Source: Neobacillus thermocopriae (lineage in GTDB: Bacteria; Bacillota; Bacilli; Bacillales; Cytobacillaceae). From it: 64,000 nt of DNA. Each line of letters starts with the position of its first letter. The first letter of the stretch is position 1. The DNA lies in the NCBI RefSeq assembly GCF_010975035.1, contig NZ_JAAIUV010000011.1, positions 35,251 to 99,250 of the forward strand. Direction: 5' to 3'. This document shows positions 37,448 to 45,772 of the stretch, in pieces. The notes under the pieces were generated by a model, which was not told the DNA's origin, did no database searches, and was given only the letters and a program-made list of their open reading frames with translations. The position numbers and the translations under genes were made by a program.

Positions 37448-39613
37448 CTACTTTTCAAGAAATTCCATCTTCCAACTAAAATATTCGTTATCAGAATTTT
37501 TCTCATACCGTAAATGAGCGTTAAACTTATTCCCTTTTTTACTCGTTAGACCTTTGACCAAAACCACTCCATTTTTTAATAGACTCTTTACCATCGTTTT
37601 TGTAGGTTTCTTTTTCATAGCAGCTAAATATTTATCATTTTTCCAAATCACAAATTTGCAACCGTTTTTCCAATTACTGCATCCAAAGCCTTTTTGTCCT
37701 TCAATAATTCCATGTCCACAAACAGGACATTTACCAAGAATCTCAACAGATTTCTTTTCCTTTGATACTTCATTTATTATGATATCTCTTTCATTTTTTA
37801 TTGTTTTAACAGCCTCTGTTGTAAAATTAAAAATGAAATTTAAAAAACTTTCTTTACTAAACTTTTGCTTTTCAATATCAGATAATGTTTTTTCTAATTT
37901 ACCGGTAAATTCTAAGTCAAATAATTCCTTTACCGGAAATGTTTCAACTAACTTTCTTCCCAGTTCCGTACATATTAAATTTTTATTTTGAGTAGTAATA
38001 TAGCCGACATCTTTTAACTTTTTAATAGTTTCAGCTCTTGTAGCTGGAGTACCAATGCTAAAACCACTTAAAATAGCTGCCATCATTTCTTCACTATCTT
38101 CATCCTCTTTGTCTCTACCCTTACCACATGTTTCCATTACTCTTAATAATGTTTTTTCTGTATGATGTTTCGGTGGTTTTGTCACATGTGTGGTCAATTG
38201 GTTATCTTCAATATTAACAACCTCATTAATATTCATGAACGGTAGTACAGTATCCTTAGATTCAACTTTCTCTACCTTTTTCCATCCTTCAACTAACTGT
38301 ACTTTCCCTTTTGATGTAAACAGTCCTTTTATTTCATCATTATTCACTTTCGTGATAATTTTCGTTTCTTCATACTCAGCATTAGGCATAAACTGCATAA
38401 TGAATCGATTTTTAATCGCATTATAAATAATTTCTTCGTCCCTCGATAAAGATTTTGGAAGTAAATATGTCGGAATAATCGCACTGTGACTTTCTACCTT
38501 TGAATTATCAAAAATACGTTTCTTTTTTACAAAAGTAATTTCATTCTCATATGGTAAACCTTTTTTTAAATGATTAAGTACATTTGCTGCCTTATCTACT
38601 AAACTTTCTTCTAATACGACACTTGCCGTACGTGGATATGTAATATATTTTTTTTCATAAAGGGATTGAGCTACATTTAAAACTTTATCAGAAGTCCACC
38701 CCTTATATTTACTAGTTATGAAACCTTGCAAATTCGAAAGGTTAAATAAATAGGGCGGATTTTCCTTTTTTAATTCAACCTTTTTGTCAATAATTGTGGC
38801 GGTTTGATTTTTTAGTGCTTGTTGGATAAATTCCAATGTTTCCTTATTCTTAAATTTATCCTCTTCATCTTCCACATAAATACCACTGTACTCATTACCA
38901 TCCTTAGTTATAAATGTGGCGGTGAGTTTAAAATATTCTTCAGATACAAAGTTTTCAATTTCCTTATCTCGATCATAAATAATTTTTAAAGTTGGTAGAA
39001 GCACTCTTCCAATGTTTAGTGCCTTTCCAGAACCTTTCTGATACTTCAATGTTGCTACAGAGGTTAAGTTTATACCAATTATCCAATCTGCCCACTGACG
39101 ACTAATGCCTGCGTCTAGAAGTGGCCTCATTTCTGTATTTGGCTTTAATTTTTGAAGTCCTTTTAAAACTTCATCTGGAGTCCATTCGTTCAATAATAAC
39201 CGATAGACTTGTTTTTTTGTCTTGAGATTATAAATAATTGTATCTCCAATAACTTGTCCTTCCCGATCATAATCACAAGCGGATATGACTGCATCTACAT
39301 CATTTCGTTTGATTAACTGGTATATGATTTTTAACTGCTTTTTGGCACCAAGATCTTCTTTATCTTTATTACGAGGGTCACTTTTTACTTTATATCGAAA
39401 TTGAGAAGGGATAAATGGGAAGTTTTCCATTCTCCACCTTGTCATTCCCTCATCATAATCTTTTACATCATAAAGTTGTAATAAATGTCCAAATGCCCAT
39501 GTAACAATATAAACTTTTCCTTCAAAATAACCATCTTTCCTATTTTTAATATTTAAGGCATCCGCAATATTTTTTGCGACTGATGGCTTTTCTGTAATAA
39601 TCAATCTAACCAT
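37448..39613 (-). CDS. topB: DNA topoisomerase III
   Basis: 721 residues, type IA topoisomerase. Toprim domain at the N-terminus (LIITEKPSVAKNIADAL; SACDYDREGQVIG metal site), catalytic tyrosine in KKYITYPRTAS near residue 310, and a C-terminal zinc-binding unit GKCPVCGHGIIEGQKGFGC. Decatenates DNA at stalled or ending replication. Monocistronic, with no visible partner. Confidence 0.96.
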   Translation of the reverse strand: MVRLIITEKPSVAKNIADALNIKNRKDGYFEGKVYIVTWAFGHLLQLYDVKDYDEGMTRWRMENFPFIPSQFRYKVKSDPRNKDKEDLGAKKQLKIIYQLIKRNDVDAVISACDYDREGQVIGDTIIYNLKTKKQVYRLLLNEWTPDEVLKGLQKLKPNTEMRPLLDAGISRQWADWIIGINLTSVATLKYQKGSGKALNIGRVLLPTLKIIYDRDKEIENFVSEEYFKLTATFITKDGNEYSGIYVEDEEDKFKNKETLEFIQQALKNQTATIIDKKVELKKENPPYLFNLSNLQGFITSKYKGWTSDKVLNVAQSLYEKKYITYPRTASVVLEESLVDKAANVLNHLKKGLPYENEITFVKKKRIFDNSKVESHSAIIPTYLLPKSLSRDEEIIYNAIKNRFIMQFMPNAEYEETKIITKVNNDEIKGLFTSKGKVQLVEGWKKVEKVESKDTVLPFMNINEVVNIEDNQLTTHVTKPPKHHTEKTLLRVMETCGKGRDKEDEDSEEMMAAILSGFSIGTPATRAETIKKLKDVGYITTQNKNLICTELGRKLVETFPVKELFDLEFTGKLEKTLSDIEKQKFSKESFLNFIFNFTTEAVKTIKNERDIIINEVSKEKKSVEILGKCPVCGHGIIEGQKGFGCSNWKNGCKFVIWKNDKYLAAMKKKPTKTMVKSLLKNGVVLVKGLTSKKGNKFNAHLRYEKNSDNEYFSWKMEFLEK

Positions 39614-39898
39614 GAAGTACCTCCATCTCTCCCCTTCTGTGTTTCATATATATAACGTGGATGCCAATTTGGGTCCTTTTCTCTAATTTTTCAGGAATCA
39701 TGTATTTGTATCTTTAACAAAAGAACAAAACTATGCCCTTTATTTTATTCTTTAATTAAATTATAAGTAAAGAATGATAAATACATTGTAAAATCATTTA
39801 AATTTACCATTTTAAAATAAAACAAAAATAATTCCGGTTTTTCAAAATTATTATAATAATAAAATCAAATCAACCAATTGACTGCTCCTCATATAGAT

Positions 39899-40171
39899 TC
39901 ATTTGAAAAGGGATTCTTTATTATACCAATTTTCCTCAGAAATAATATTTGATACGGTAATGATAAAAGATGGGATCCTTTCAATTTCAAAAATGATAGC
40001 ACCAAAATTTTTGGTAAACATAATAAAGGCACTGCCATGAGAAAACTTTGTTAATCTTGTACCTATTTGCTGTAATGACATGAAAATCGCTTGTTTTTCT
40101 GCATCTTCTATCGATACTTGCGGAGAGAATCGTAAGATCCATTCCACACCCTCTATTGAAAATCGGAACAT
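39899..40171 (-). CDS. Hypothetical protein
   Basis: 90 residues from ATG (MFRFSIEGVEWILRFS) with GGGGTGGAATTT upstream; an extension of 17 codons lacks a site. Soluble, mixed alpha/beta; it has repeated hydrophobic stretches (FIMFTKNFGAIIFEIERIPSFIITVSNII). I do not recognise it. The 285 bp on its downstream side (39614-39898) is AT-rich with no feature I can support. Confidence 0.55.
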   Translation of the reverse strand: MFRFSIEGVEWILRFSPQVSIEDAEKQAIFMSLQQIGTRLTKFSHGSAFIMFTKNFGAIIFEIERIPSFIITVSNIISEENWYNKESLFK

Positions 40172-40309
40172 AAATTCCACCCCACCCGGAAACGTTATTA
40201 ATTTACAATATGAGAGTGACAAGGAATTATGTTAGCCATTTTCCTTCTTGAATTATTTTTCATTTTATTGAGAATTCATCCTCTTTTCTTAAAAAAGACC
40301 TTTCGTTTC

Positions 40310-40452
40310 TTGACTGTCTATTTCCAATATTGTATATTTAAATCATCATGTAATCGAATACATAGCAAGTTCGCTGCGTTTTTTATTACATGGTAATTTT
40401 TATCTTTGGCACCTTTATTTGGTGTCTTGAAAGGCTTAGGAGGACGAAGTAA
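40310..40452 (+). promoter_or_regulatory. Cold-shock promoter and structured 5' leader of csp
   Basis: TTGACT-N17-TATATT (40310-40315, 40333-40338) gives a leader of about 108 nt. The leader holds long-range arms CATGTAAT/ATTACATG (40347-40354, 40385-40392) and a second hairpin GGCACC/GGTGTC (40408-40413, 40421-40426) just before the ribosome site. Long, foldable leaders of this type act as temperature-dependent switches on csp mRNAs. Confidence 0.65.
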
Positions 40453-40653
40453 ATGCAAAACGGTAAAGTAAAATGGTTTAACAATGAGAAAGGCTTCGGC
40501 TTTATCGAAGTGGAAGGCGGCGACGATGTATTCGTACATTTTAGCGCTATCCAAGGCGAAGGCTATAAATCATTAGAAGAAGGCCAAGAAGTTTCTTTTG
40601 AAATCGTTCAAGGAAACCGTGGGCCACAAGCTGCAAACGTAGTTAAACTATAA
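40453..40653 (+). CDS. Cold shock protein (Csp family)
   Basis: 66 residues, one OB fold. RNP1 KGFGFIEV and RNP2 VFVHFSAI bind single-stranded nucleic acid; acts as an RNA chaperone. Start ATG ([10 protein letters not shown]) after TAGGAGGACGAAG. Long leader and strong terminator make it a single transcript. Confidence 0.96.
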   Translation: MQNGKVKWFNNEKGFGFIEVEGGDDVFVHFSAIQGEGYKSLEEGQEVSFEIVQGNRGPQAANVVKL

Positions 40654-40671
40654 TTGATAATCATGATGATT

Positions 40672-40697
40672 AAAGGCTGACCTAAGTCAGCCTTTTT
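40672..40697 (+). terminator. Terminator of csp
   Basis: Arms AAAGGCTGA/TCAGCCTTT (40672-40680, 40687-40695) with T-run. Confidence 0.9.
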
Positions 40698-40704
40698 ATG
40701 TTTC

Positions 40705-40902
40705 TTAAATTCCGTATTCATTTAATTTTTTCCCAAATTCCTTAATTTTTTCTCCAACAGTACATTGTGAGATACAAAAACGATGGGCCGTTCTTTTACC
40801 GCATTCTTTCCTTAATTGCTTGTGCACAAAACATCCTACACAGAATTCGTTCATAATGTTTTCTACCTGACTTAAAAGTTCCTTTCTGACTTCACGTTCC
40901 AC
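40705..40902 (-). CDS. Small zinc-finger protein (YpeQ-like)
   Basis: 65 residues. Cysteine/histidine pattern FCVGCFVHKQLRKECGKRTAHRFCISQC fits the small Bacillus zinc-finger family (C2HC-type plus CxxxC). GTG start with GGAGG 13 nt upstream, a little far; no better start in frame. It follows ypeP by 24 bp, as ypeQ follows ypeP in Bacillus subtilis. Confidence 0.7.
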   Translation of the reverse strand: MEREVRKELLSQVENIMNEFCVGCFVHKQLRKECGKRTAHRFCISQCTVGEKIKEFGKKLNEYGI

Positions 40903-40926
40903 AAATAAATCGAAACCTCCGTCTCC

Positions 40927-41583
40927 TTATAGAATAATTGTTTTAGCATAGATCTCCTTTCCTTCAAGTGCCTGTGTTGCAAGCTTATCCGCTTCTTTGT
41001 TATCTTTTCTGGATATAACTGTATATCGTGGCCTAATCCCCATTTTATTTATCTTTTCTTCGATTCGATCAAGCCATCGGTTTAGAACCTCTTCATAACA
41101 TGGCCATTCTCCTTCAAGCTGTTTTAAAACAACCTGGGAATCCCCCTTTATTTCACACGTTTTATATTCAACCCCCAATTCTTCCAAAATCCCTAATGCG
41201 AAATATAAGGCGGCATATTCTGCTTCATTATTCGTTTCCATTTCATTAAATAAATTGTTAGCACGGATACGGTATTTCTTTTTTCCTTGATGATAAAAAA
41301 TTACCGCACCAAGGCCAGCTTGATAAGTTTCCTTCTGAAATCCACCGTCAAAATAGAGGGTAATATCATGAGGTTCTTCCTCTATTTCTAATAATAATTT
41401 TCTCATTTCCTTCATATTCCAGCTGACGCCCATTTCATCGTAAAAATACAAATCAGTTACTTTTCCATTGCGTTCAAGCTCCTCACCCAACTGAATGGCT
41501 GATTCAGCAGAAATCCAATCCGAGGAGCATTGGACTTTTTCCTTATTCTTTAAGATTTGTTTCCATTCAATCCTATAATTCAT
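40927..41583 (-). CDS. ypeP: RNase H-like protein YpeP
   Basis: 218 residues. About 70 residues at the N-terminus are of unknown fold, followed by a type 1 RNase H domain with all acidic ligands: LYFDGGF, MEТ-less NNEAEY, IKGDSQ and NKEADKLA. Should cleave RNA in RNA/DNA hybrids, though the Bacillus subtilis homologue has been reported as weak or inactive for RNase H. Start ATG at MNYRIEWKQ. Confidence 0.82.
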   Translation of the reverse strand: MNYRIEWKQILKNKEKVQCSSDWISAESAIQLGEELERNGKVTDLYFYDEMGVSWNMKEMRKLLLEIEEEPHDITLYFDGGFQKETYQAGLGAVIFYHQGKKKYRIRANNLFNEMETNNEAEYAALYFALGILEELGVEYKTCEIKGDSQVVLKQLEGEWPCYEEVLNRWLDRIEEKINKMGIRPRYTVISRKDNKEADKLATQALEGKEIYAKTIIL

Positions 41584-41753
41584 TGCTTTCAGCCCTTCTT
41601 TAATTAAACTAACTAATTTTATCCTAACTCATAATTTAAATTTACATATTTCACGTAAGTTTACATACGAAACATTATTTATCCTTATAGTGTTAATATA
41701 TGATAAACTTCCATTTATATAAGATAAAGGAAAGAATCGGAGGCATATACCAA

Positions 41754-42674
41754 ATGAAAAAAACAATGATTGCAGATTTTAGCTTACTTTTTGTTGCATT
41801 AATTTGGGGGATGACCTTTGTTCTCGTGCAAAATGCAATAGAATATTTAGAACCGTTTGCCTTTAATGGTATACGATTCCTTCTTGCAGCCCTAATACTA
41901 TTGGCAACTCTACTAATTTTTGATAACAAAGCACTTAAACAATTCGATTTTAAAATCATTATGACTGGGATATTTATTGGCTTTTGGCTATTTCTTGGCT
42001 ATGTCACACAAACGATTGGTCTACAATACACCACATCCTCCAAGGCAGGTTTTATAACTGGACTAAGCGTTGTACTAGTACCATTGTTTTCCATGATTTT
42101 ATTAAAACAGATTCCAAGTAAAAACGCGATTTTCGGTGTACTTATAGCAACTGTAGGTCTTTTCTTTCTAACGATGGTCGATGTGACAGCAATGAACAGA
42201 GGAGATGGATTTGTATTTGTTTGTGCCATAAGTTTCGCCCTGCACATTATTTTTACTGGTAAATTTTCGAGTAAATATCCTACACTTTTATTGACTATTT
42301 TACAAATCTCGACAGTTTCAATATTATCCCTAATATCCTCTTTTATATTCGAAGATTGGAAAAAATCAATGAGTATGGACATATTATTTACCAAATCTGT
42401 AATCATTGCACTATTTATTACTAGTGTATTTGCGACAGCAATAGCTTTTTTTATCCAAACTAATTTTCAAAAATATACCTCTACCACTCGGGTGGCGATA
42501 ATTTTTGCTATGGAGCCTGTATTTGCTGCCATAACAGGCTATTATTGGGCAAATGAACACCTATCTTCCAGTGCTATTATTGGATGTTTTCTCATTTTTA
42601 CCGGAATGATCTTTGCAGAACTTCCTCAAAAGAATTTTTCCATTCTATCCAAAGACAAAAGTATAGGAGGATAA
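41754..42674 (+). CDS. EamA-family (DMT) transporter
   Basis: 306 residues with ten membrane helices in two EamA repeats. The LIWGMTFVLVQNAI start of repeat one and MEPVFAAITGYYWANE near the end of repeat two are typical. Probable metabolite or amino-acid exporter; substrate not deducible. Start ATG (MKKTMIADFSLLF) after CGGAGGCATATA; an 18-codon extension is rejected. Confidence 0.85.
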   Translation: MKKTMIADFSLLFVALIWGMTFVLVQNAIEYLEPFAFNGIRFLLAALILLATLLIFDNKALKQFDFKIIMTGIFIGFWLFLGYVTQTIGLQYTTSSKAGFITGLSVVLVPLFSMILLKQIPSKNAIFGVLIATVGLFFLTMVDVTAMNRGDGFVFVCAISFALHIIFTGKFSSKYPTLLLTILQISTVSILSLISSFIFEDWKKSMSMDILFTKSVIIALFITSVFATAIAFFIQTNFQKYTSTTRVAIIFAMEPVFAAITGYYWANEHLSSSAIIGCFLIFTGMIFAELPQKNFSILSKDKSIGG

Positions 42675-42677
42675 TAA

Positions 42678-42719
42678 AAACAGAACTCCCTTTTCGAAAA
42701 AAGTGGAGTTCTGTTTGTT
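42678..42719 (+). terminator. Terminator of the EamA gene
   Basis: Arms AAACAGAACTCC/GGAGTTCTGTTT (42678-42689, 42705-42716) then GTTT, with an inner CTTTT/AAAAG stem; it may serve the converging gene too. Confidence 0.85.
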
Positions 42720-42989
42720 TTATATGGCAAGTAGTTCGTGGTCTTTTACAAACTTAATGGCGTCCTTTCTAGTATGAATTTGATTCTTAACAAACGTTTC
42801 CAGCAAAGAAACATAAAAACTGCCATCAAATTTTTTTTGTGCTTTTAACGTTAATTCGATTGCCGTATTGATCATTTCATCTGATGCATTCGTATAATGC
42901 TTTCCAAAGTAAATAAAACCGACAACGTCTTCTTGAAATTGAAACCCTTTCCCTCTCAAGTATTGCAAATAATCATCCACAGTTTGCAT
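42720..42989 (-). CDS. Conserved small protein of unknown function
   Basis: 89 residues from ATG (MQTVDDYLQYLRGKGFQF); a TTG 4 codons earlier is too near to the GAGAGGG site. Mostly helical, soluble: YLRGKGFQFQEDVVGFIYFGKHYTNASDEMINTAIELTLKAQKKFDGSFYVSLLETF. The well-ordered sequence looks like a conserved Bacillaceae protein, but I cannot name its family with certainty. It lies 40 bp after yuiD. Confidence 0.65.
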   Translation of the reverse strand: MQTVDDYLQYLRGKGFQFQEDVVGFIYFGKHYTNASDEMINTAIELTLKAQKKFDGSFYVSLLETFVKNQIHTRKDAIKFVKDHELLAI

Positions 42990-43028
42990 GGAAAAAACCA
43001 ACCCTCTCCAACTATGTTGAAAATCCCT

Positions 43029-43520
43029 TTAAAATTTTAACTTAAATTTCGACAATTTTCTATCTTTTTCTGTGAAATGGTGTCCGATTAGTCCAACTAG
43101 AATACCTAGAACGGCTCCTCCAAGGACCTCTTCAGGTTCATGGCCTAACATTTCTTTTAATTTTTTTGGAGATTTCTCTTTAAATTCCATGCTTTCTTTC
43201 TTATGAATTTTCTCAATTAGCTCATTTAAGGAATTAACTTTTAATGTTAATTCCCCTGTCTGTCTTCTTACTCCTTGGGCATCATACATAACAATCAATC
43301 CGTAAATTAATGATAAAGCAAAGTCTACAGTCGATAGTCCCCTTCTTAATGCGATATACGTTGTTAAGGTAGAGACTCCTGCAGAATGTGAACTAGGCAT
43401 TCCTCCAGTACCAAAAAACAAGTCTGGTCTCCATTCCTTCTTTTTTAAATAATGAATGGGAATTTTTAATCCTTGAGCAAGCCCAATGCTTAGCAAGGCT
43501 AAATATACACCTTTGTTCAT
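43029..43520 (-). CDS. yuiD: Divergent PAP2-family membrane protein YuiD (DUF212)
   Basis: 163 residues. The DUF212 signature is clear: GGMPSSHSAGVSTLTTYIALRRG and MYDAQGVRRQTG, with about three to four membrane helices and a C-terminal LGHEPEEVLGGAVLGILVG. A phosphatase activity is assumed from distant PAP2 similarity. RBS AAGGGGGGATAAA. Confidence 0.9.
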   Translation of the reverse strand: MNKGVYLALLSIGLAQGLKIPIHYLKKKEWRPDLFFGTGGMPSSHSAGVSTLTTYIALRRGLSTVDFALSLIYGLIVMYDAQGVRRQTGELTLKVNSLNELIEKIHKKESMEFKEKSPKKLKEMLGHEPEEVLGGAVLGILVGLIGHHFTEKDRKLSKFKLKF

Positions 43521-43603
43521 TTTATCCCCCCTTATGTTAGTGTGAGAAAGCGTGAGTTTTATTATTCTAACTGGAAATACTACAAATATGGAGGTGAATC
43601 AAT

Positions 43604-43744
43604 GTGGGTAAAAAGAAAGGAGCAAGCCGAGGAGTAAAAGCTCCAGGTGTAAATCCACAAGGGTACGGCCAAGATGCTGAATTTGCTGAATCACCCAAAA
43701 GTGAACTAGAAAACAGAGCCAAAAAATCAAATACAAAAATTTAA
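43604..43744 (+). CDS. sspL: Small acid-soluble spore protein, SspL-like
   Basis: 46 residues, too short for most callers. Basic N-terminus (GKKKGASRGVKAPGVNPQGYG) and the ending PKSELENRAKKSNTKI, which matches the C-terminus of SspL (PKTELEERAKKSNTK). GTG start; an ATG 2 nt earlier is out of frame and stops after 11 codons. GGAGGTG upstream fits both. Spore core protein made in the forespore. Confidence 0.78.
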   Translation: MGKKKGASRGVKAPGVNPQGYGQDAEFAESPKSELENRAKKSNTKI

Positions 43745-43800
43745 ATTTTAACAGGTGCTAGTGTCTTTTTAACAGCAGAGTATGATTTCCTCCTAAAGCT

Positions 43801-43891
43801 TTCACATTGAGGTTTAACAACGCTCTTGTTCCCAAACTATCCTTTTCTCCCTAAGACATTTCGGGAGAAAAGTGAAACATCACAATGTGAA
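43801..43891. other. Nested inverted repeats between sspL and ypcP
   Basis: Outer arms TTCACATTG (43801-43809) and CAATGTGAA (43883-43891) enclose an inner perfect hairpin CTTTTCTCCC/GGGAGAAAAG (43842-43851, 43863-43872). No T-run follows either strand of the inner stem. Could be a structured RNA or a degenerate mobile repeat. Confidence 0.45.
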
Positions 43892-43924
43892 CGAGCTTAC
43901 ACTATGGTCAAATAACTTATATTT

Positions 43925-43956
43925 TAAAAAAACTGGCTGTCTAAAAGACAGCCAGT
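43925..43956 (-). terminator. Terminator of the exonuclease gene
   Basis: Arms ACTGGCTGTCT/AGACAGCCAGT (43932-43942, 43946-43956) followed by TTTTTTT on the minus strand. Confidence 0.9.
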
Positions 43957-43968
43957 GAATTGTTGCGT

Positions 43969-44862
43969 TTAGGAAATAAATTTTTCTTCCATTGGAAGAA
44001 GACGGTTGATACTGCGAAGCTCTAAATCCATTAATTTTTTCATTGCTTTTTCTTTTTCAATTATTAGCAATGATTCTTCTAGACTGCAGCTAACTGGAAC
44101 ATCACATTTTATTTCAGCCAACTTTCTATACAAATAGAGCATGTCCATATCCTGCTCAATTTTCGTTTTTTGTGAATTAGTTAGTTTGTTAAGGTTGGAA
44201 ATAATACCATCAATATGCTCAAATTGTTGGAGCAATTTAAGAGCCGTTTTCTCCCCAATTCCGCGTACTCCAGGATAATTATCACTTGCATCTCCCATCA
44301 ATGCCTTTAAATCAATTAATTGACTTGGGAATATTCCTTTTTCCTCATAAAAAGATTGAGGGGTATGCACTTGGTAATTTCCAAAACCTTTTTTCAACAT
44401 GATTACTGAAATCCGTTCATCTAAAAGTTGTAAAATATCTTGGTCCCCCGTTAATATGAAAACATGTACATGTTCCTTCATTTTTTTGGCAATTGTCCCA
44501 ATGCAGTCATCCGCTTCAAAGCCTTCCAATCCAATGTTAGGAATATTAAAAGATTCAACTACTTCTTTTGCTAAGTCAAATTGGGGGATTAATTCCACTG
44601 GAGGTTCTCCCCTATTTCCTTTGTAGTCCGGATATAATTCTGTTCTAAAGGTCTTGCTTCCCATATCCCAGCAAACAGCCAAGTGAGTCGGTTTAAACCT
44701 AGATACAGCAGTAAACATATGCTTTATAAAGCCATGAATTCCATTCGTCGGAATACCTTTTGAGTTTATCATATATTGGCCAGAAACAGCCGTTGCATAA
44801 AAGGCTCGAAATAATAGAGCCATACCGTCAACCAGCATGAGTGTAGATTTATGTTGATTCAT
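43969..44862 (-). CDS. ypcP: 5'-3' exonuclease YpcP (Pol I-type FEN domain)
   Basis: 297 residues. FEN-like nuclease: LVDGMALLFRAF, GFEADDCIGTIA, ILTGDQDILQL, LMGDASDNYPGVRGIGEKTALKLLQQF (helix-hairpin-helix). Removes Okazaki RNA primers and flaps; backs up the Pol I exonuclease. Start ATG (MNQHKSTLMLVDG) after GGGAGGACATTG, not the codon 14 positions earlier. Confidence 0.93.
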   Translation of the reverse strand: MNQHKSTLMLVDGMALLFRAFYATAVSGQYMINSKGIPTNGIHGFIKHMFTAVSRFKPTHLAVCWDMGSKTFRTELYPDYKGNRGEPPVELIPQFDLAKEVVESFNIPNIGLEGFEADDCIGTIAKKMKEHVHVFILTGDQDILQLLDERISVIMLKKGFGNYQVHTPQSFYEEKGIFPSQLIDLKALMGDASDNYPGVRGIGEKTALKLLQQFEHIDGIISNLNKLTNSQKTKIEQDMDMLYLYRKLAEIKCDVPVSCSLEESLLIIEKEKAMKKLMDLELRSINRLLPMEEKFIS

Positions 44863-44919
44863 CAATGTCCTCCCAAATGATTCGAAAAATGGTATGCGAT
44901 TCATTATACCATAATTAAC

Positions 44920-45747
44920 TTAATCTATTTTATTTTCATCATAGGAGATCCAATCGCTGAAGCTACCGACATATAGCCTCACATTTTTATATCCCGCTTC
45001 TTTTAAAGCTAAAAAGTTCGGACATGCAGTAACTCCTGAACCACAGTATACGATGATTTGTTTGGCCGGATTTACGTCTGAAAAACGTTTCTTTTGTTCC
45101 TCTAAGGAATTAAATATACCGTTATTTAGCCCTTTTAACCAAGGCTTATTTATTGCCCCAGGAATATGCCCTGCCTTTTTATCAATTGGTTCTTCTATGC
45201 CTAAAAATCTTTTCTCCTCGCGCGAGTCGATTAATAGAATGTCCTCTCTATTGCCAAGTACTGCTTCTCTGACTTCTTCCATAGAAGCCCTTAATTCAGG
45301 TTTTGGTTGGGGAATAAATTTTGCCATTTCATAGGATGGTAACTCAGTAGAAACTGGAAAACCCGCCTTTAACCATTGTTTATATCCACCATTCAATACA
45401 TAAACCTTTTCATGACCTAGGTACTGCAACAACCACCAAAAACGCGCTGCAAACGCACTCTCGCCGTTGTCATAAGCAATAATTGTTTTCGTTTGATCAA
45501 TACCCGCTTTCTCAAGTTTACGGCATAATACTTCGATATCTGGCATTGGATGTCGTCCACCGTGAACTTGAACAGGACCAGATAAATCTTTTTCTAAATC
45601 AAAATAAACCGCACCCGGCAAATGGCCTTCTAAATACTCATTTTTTCCTTTTTCAGGAACTGATAATGTAAAACGGCAATCGACAATCCTTATGTTACTG
45701 TCATCCAAATTTTCTTTTAGCCATTCTTTCTCCACAACGTATTTCAC
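44920..45747 (-). CDS. Two-domain rhodanese (thiosulfate/3-mercaptopyruvate) sulfurtransferase
   Basis: 275 residues: an inactive N-terminal rhodanese domain (DCRF, HLPGAVYFDLEKDLSG) and an active C-terminal domain with the catalytic cysteine loop YCGSGVTACP. GTG start (MKYVVEKEWL) after GGTGAGGATC. It begins within 30 bp of the dynA stop and may overlap in transcription. Confidence 0.92.
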   Translation of the reverse strand: MKYVVEKEWLKENLDDSNIRIVDCRFTLSVPEKGKNEYLEGHLPGAVYFDLEKDLSGPVQVHGGRHPMPDIEVLCRKLEKAGIDQTKTIIAYDNGESAFAARFWWLLQYLGHEKVYVLNGGYKQWLKAGFPVSTELPSYEMAKFIPQPKPELRASMEEVREAVLGNREDILLIDSREEKRFLGIEEPIDKKAGHIPGAINKPWLKGLNNGIFNSLEEQKKRFSDVNPAKQIIVYCGSGVTACPNFLALKEAGYKNVRLYVGSFSDWISYDENKID

Positions 45748-45772
45748 GATCCTCACCCCTATTCTAGTTCTA

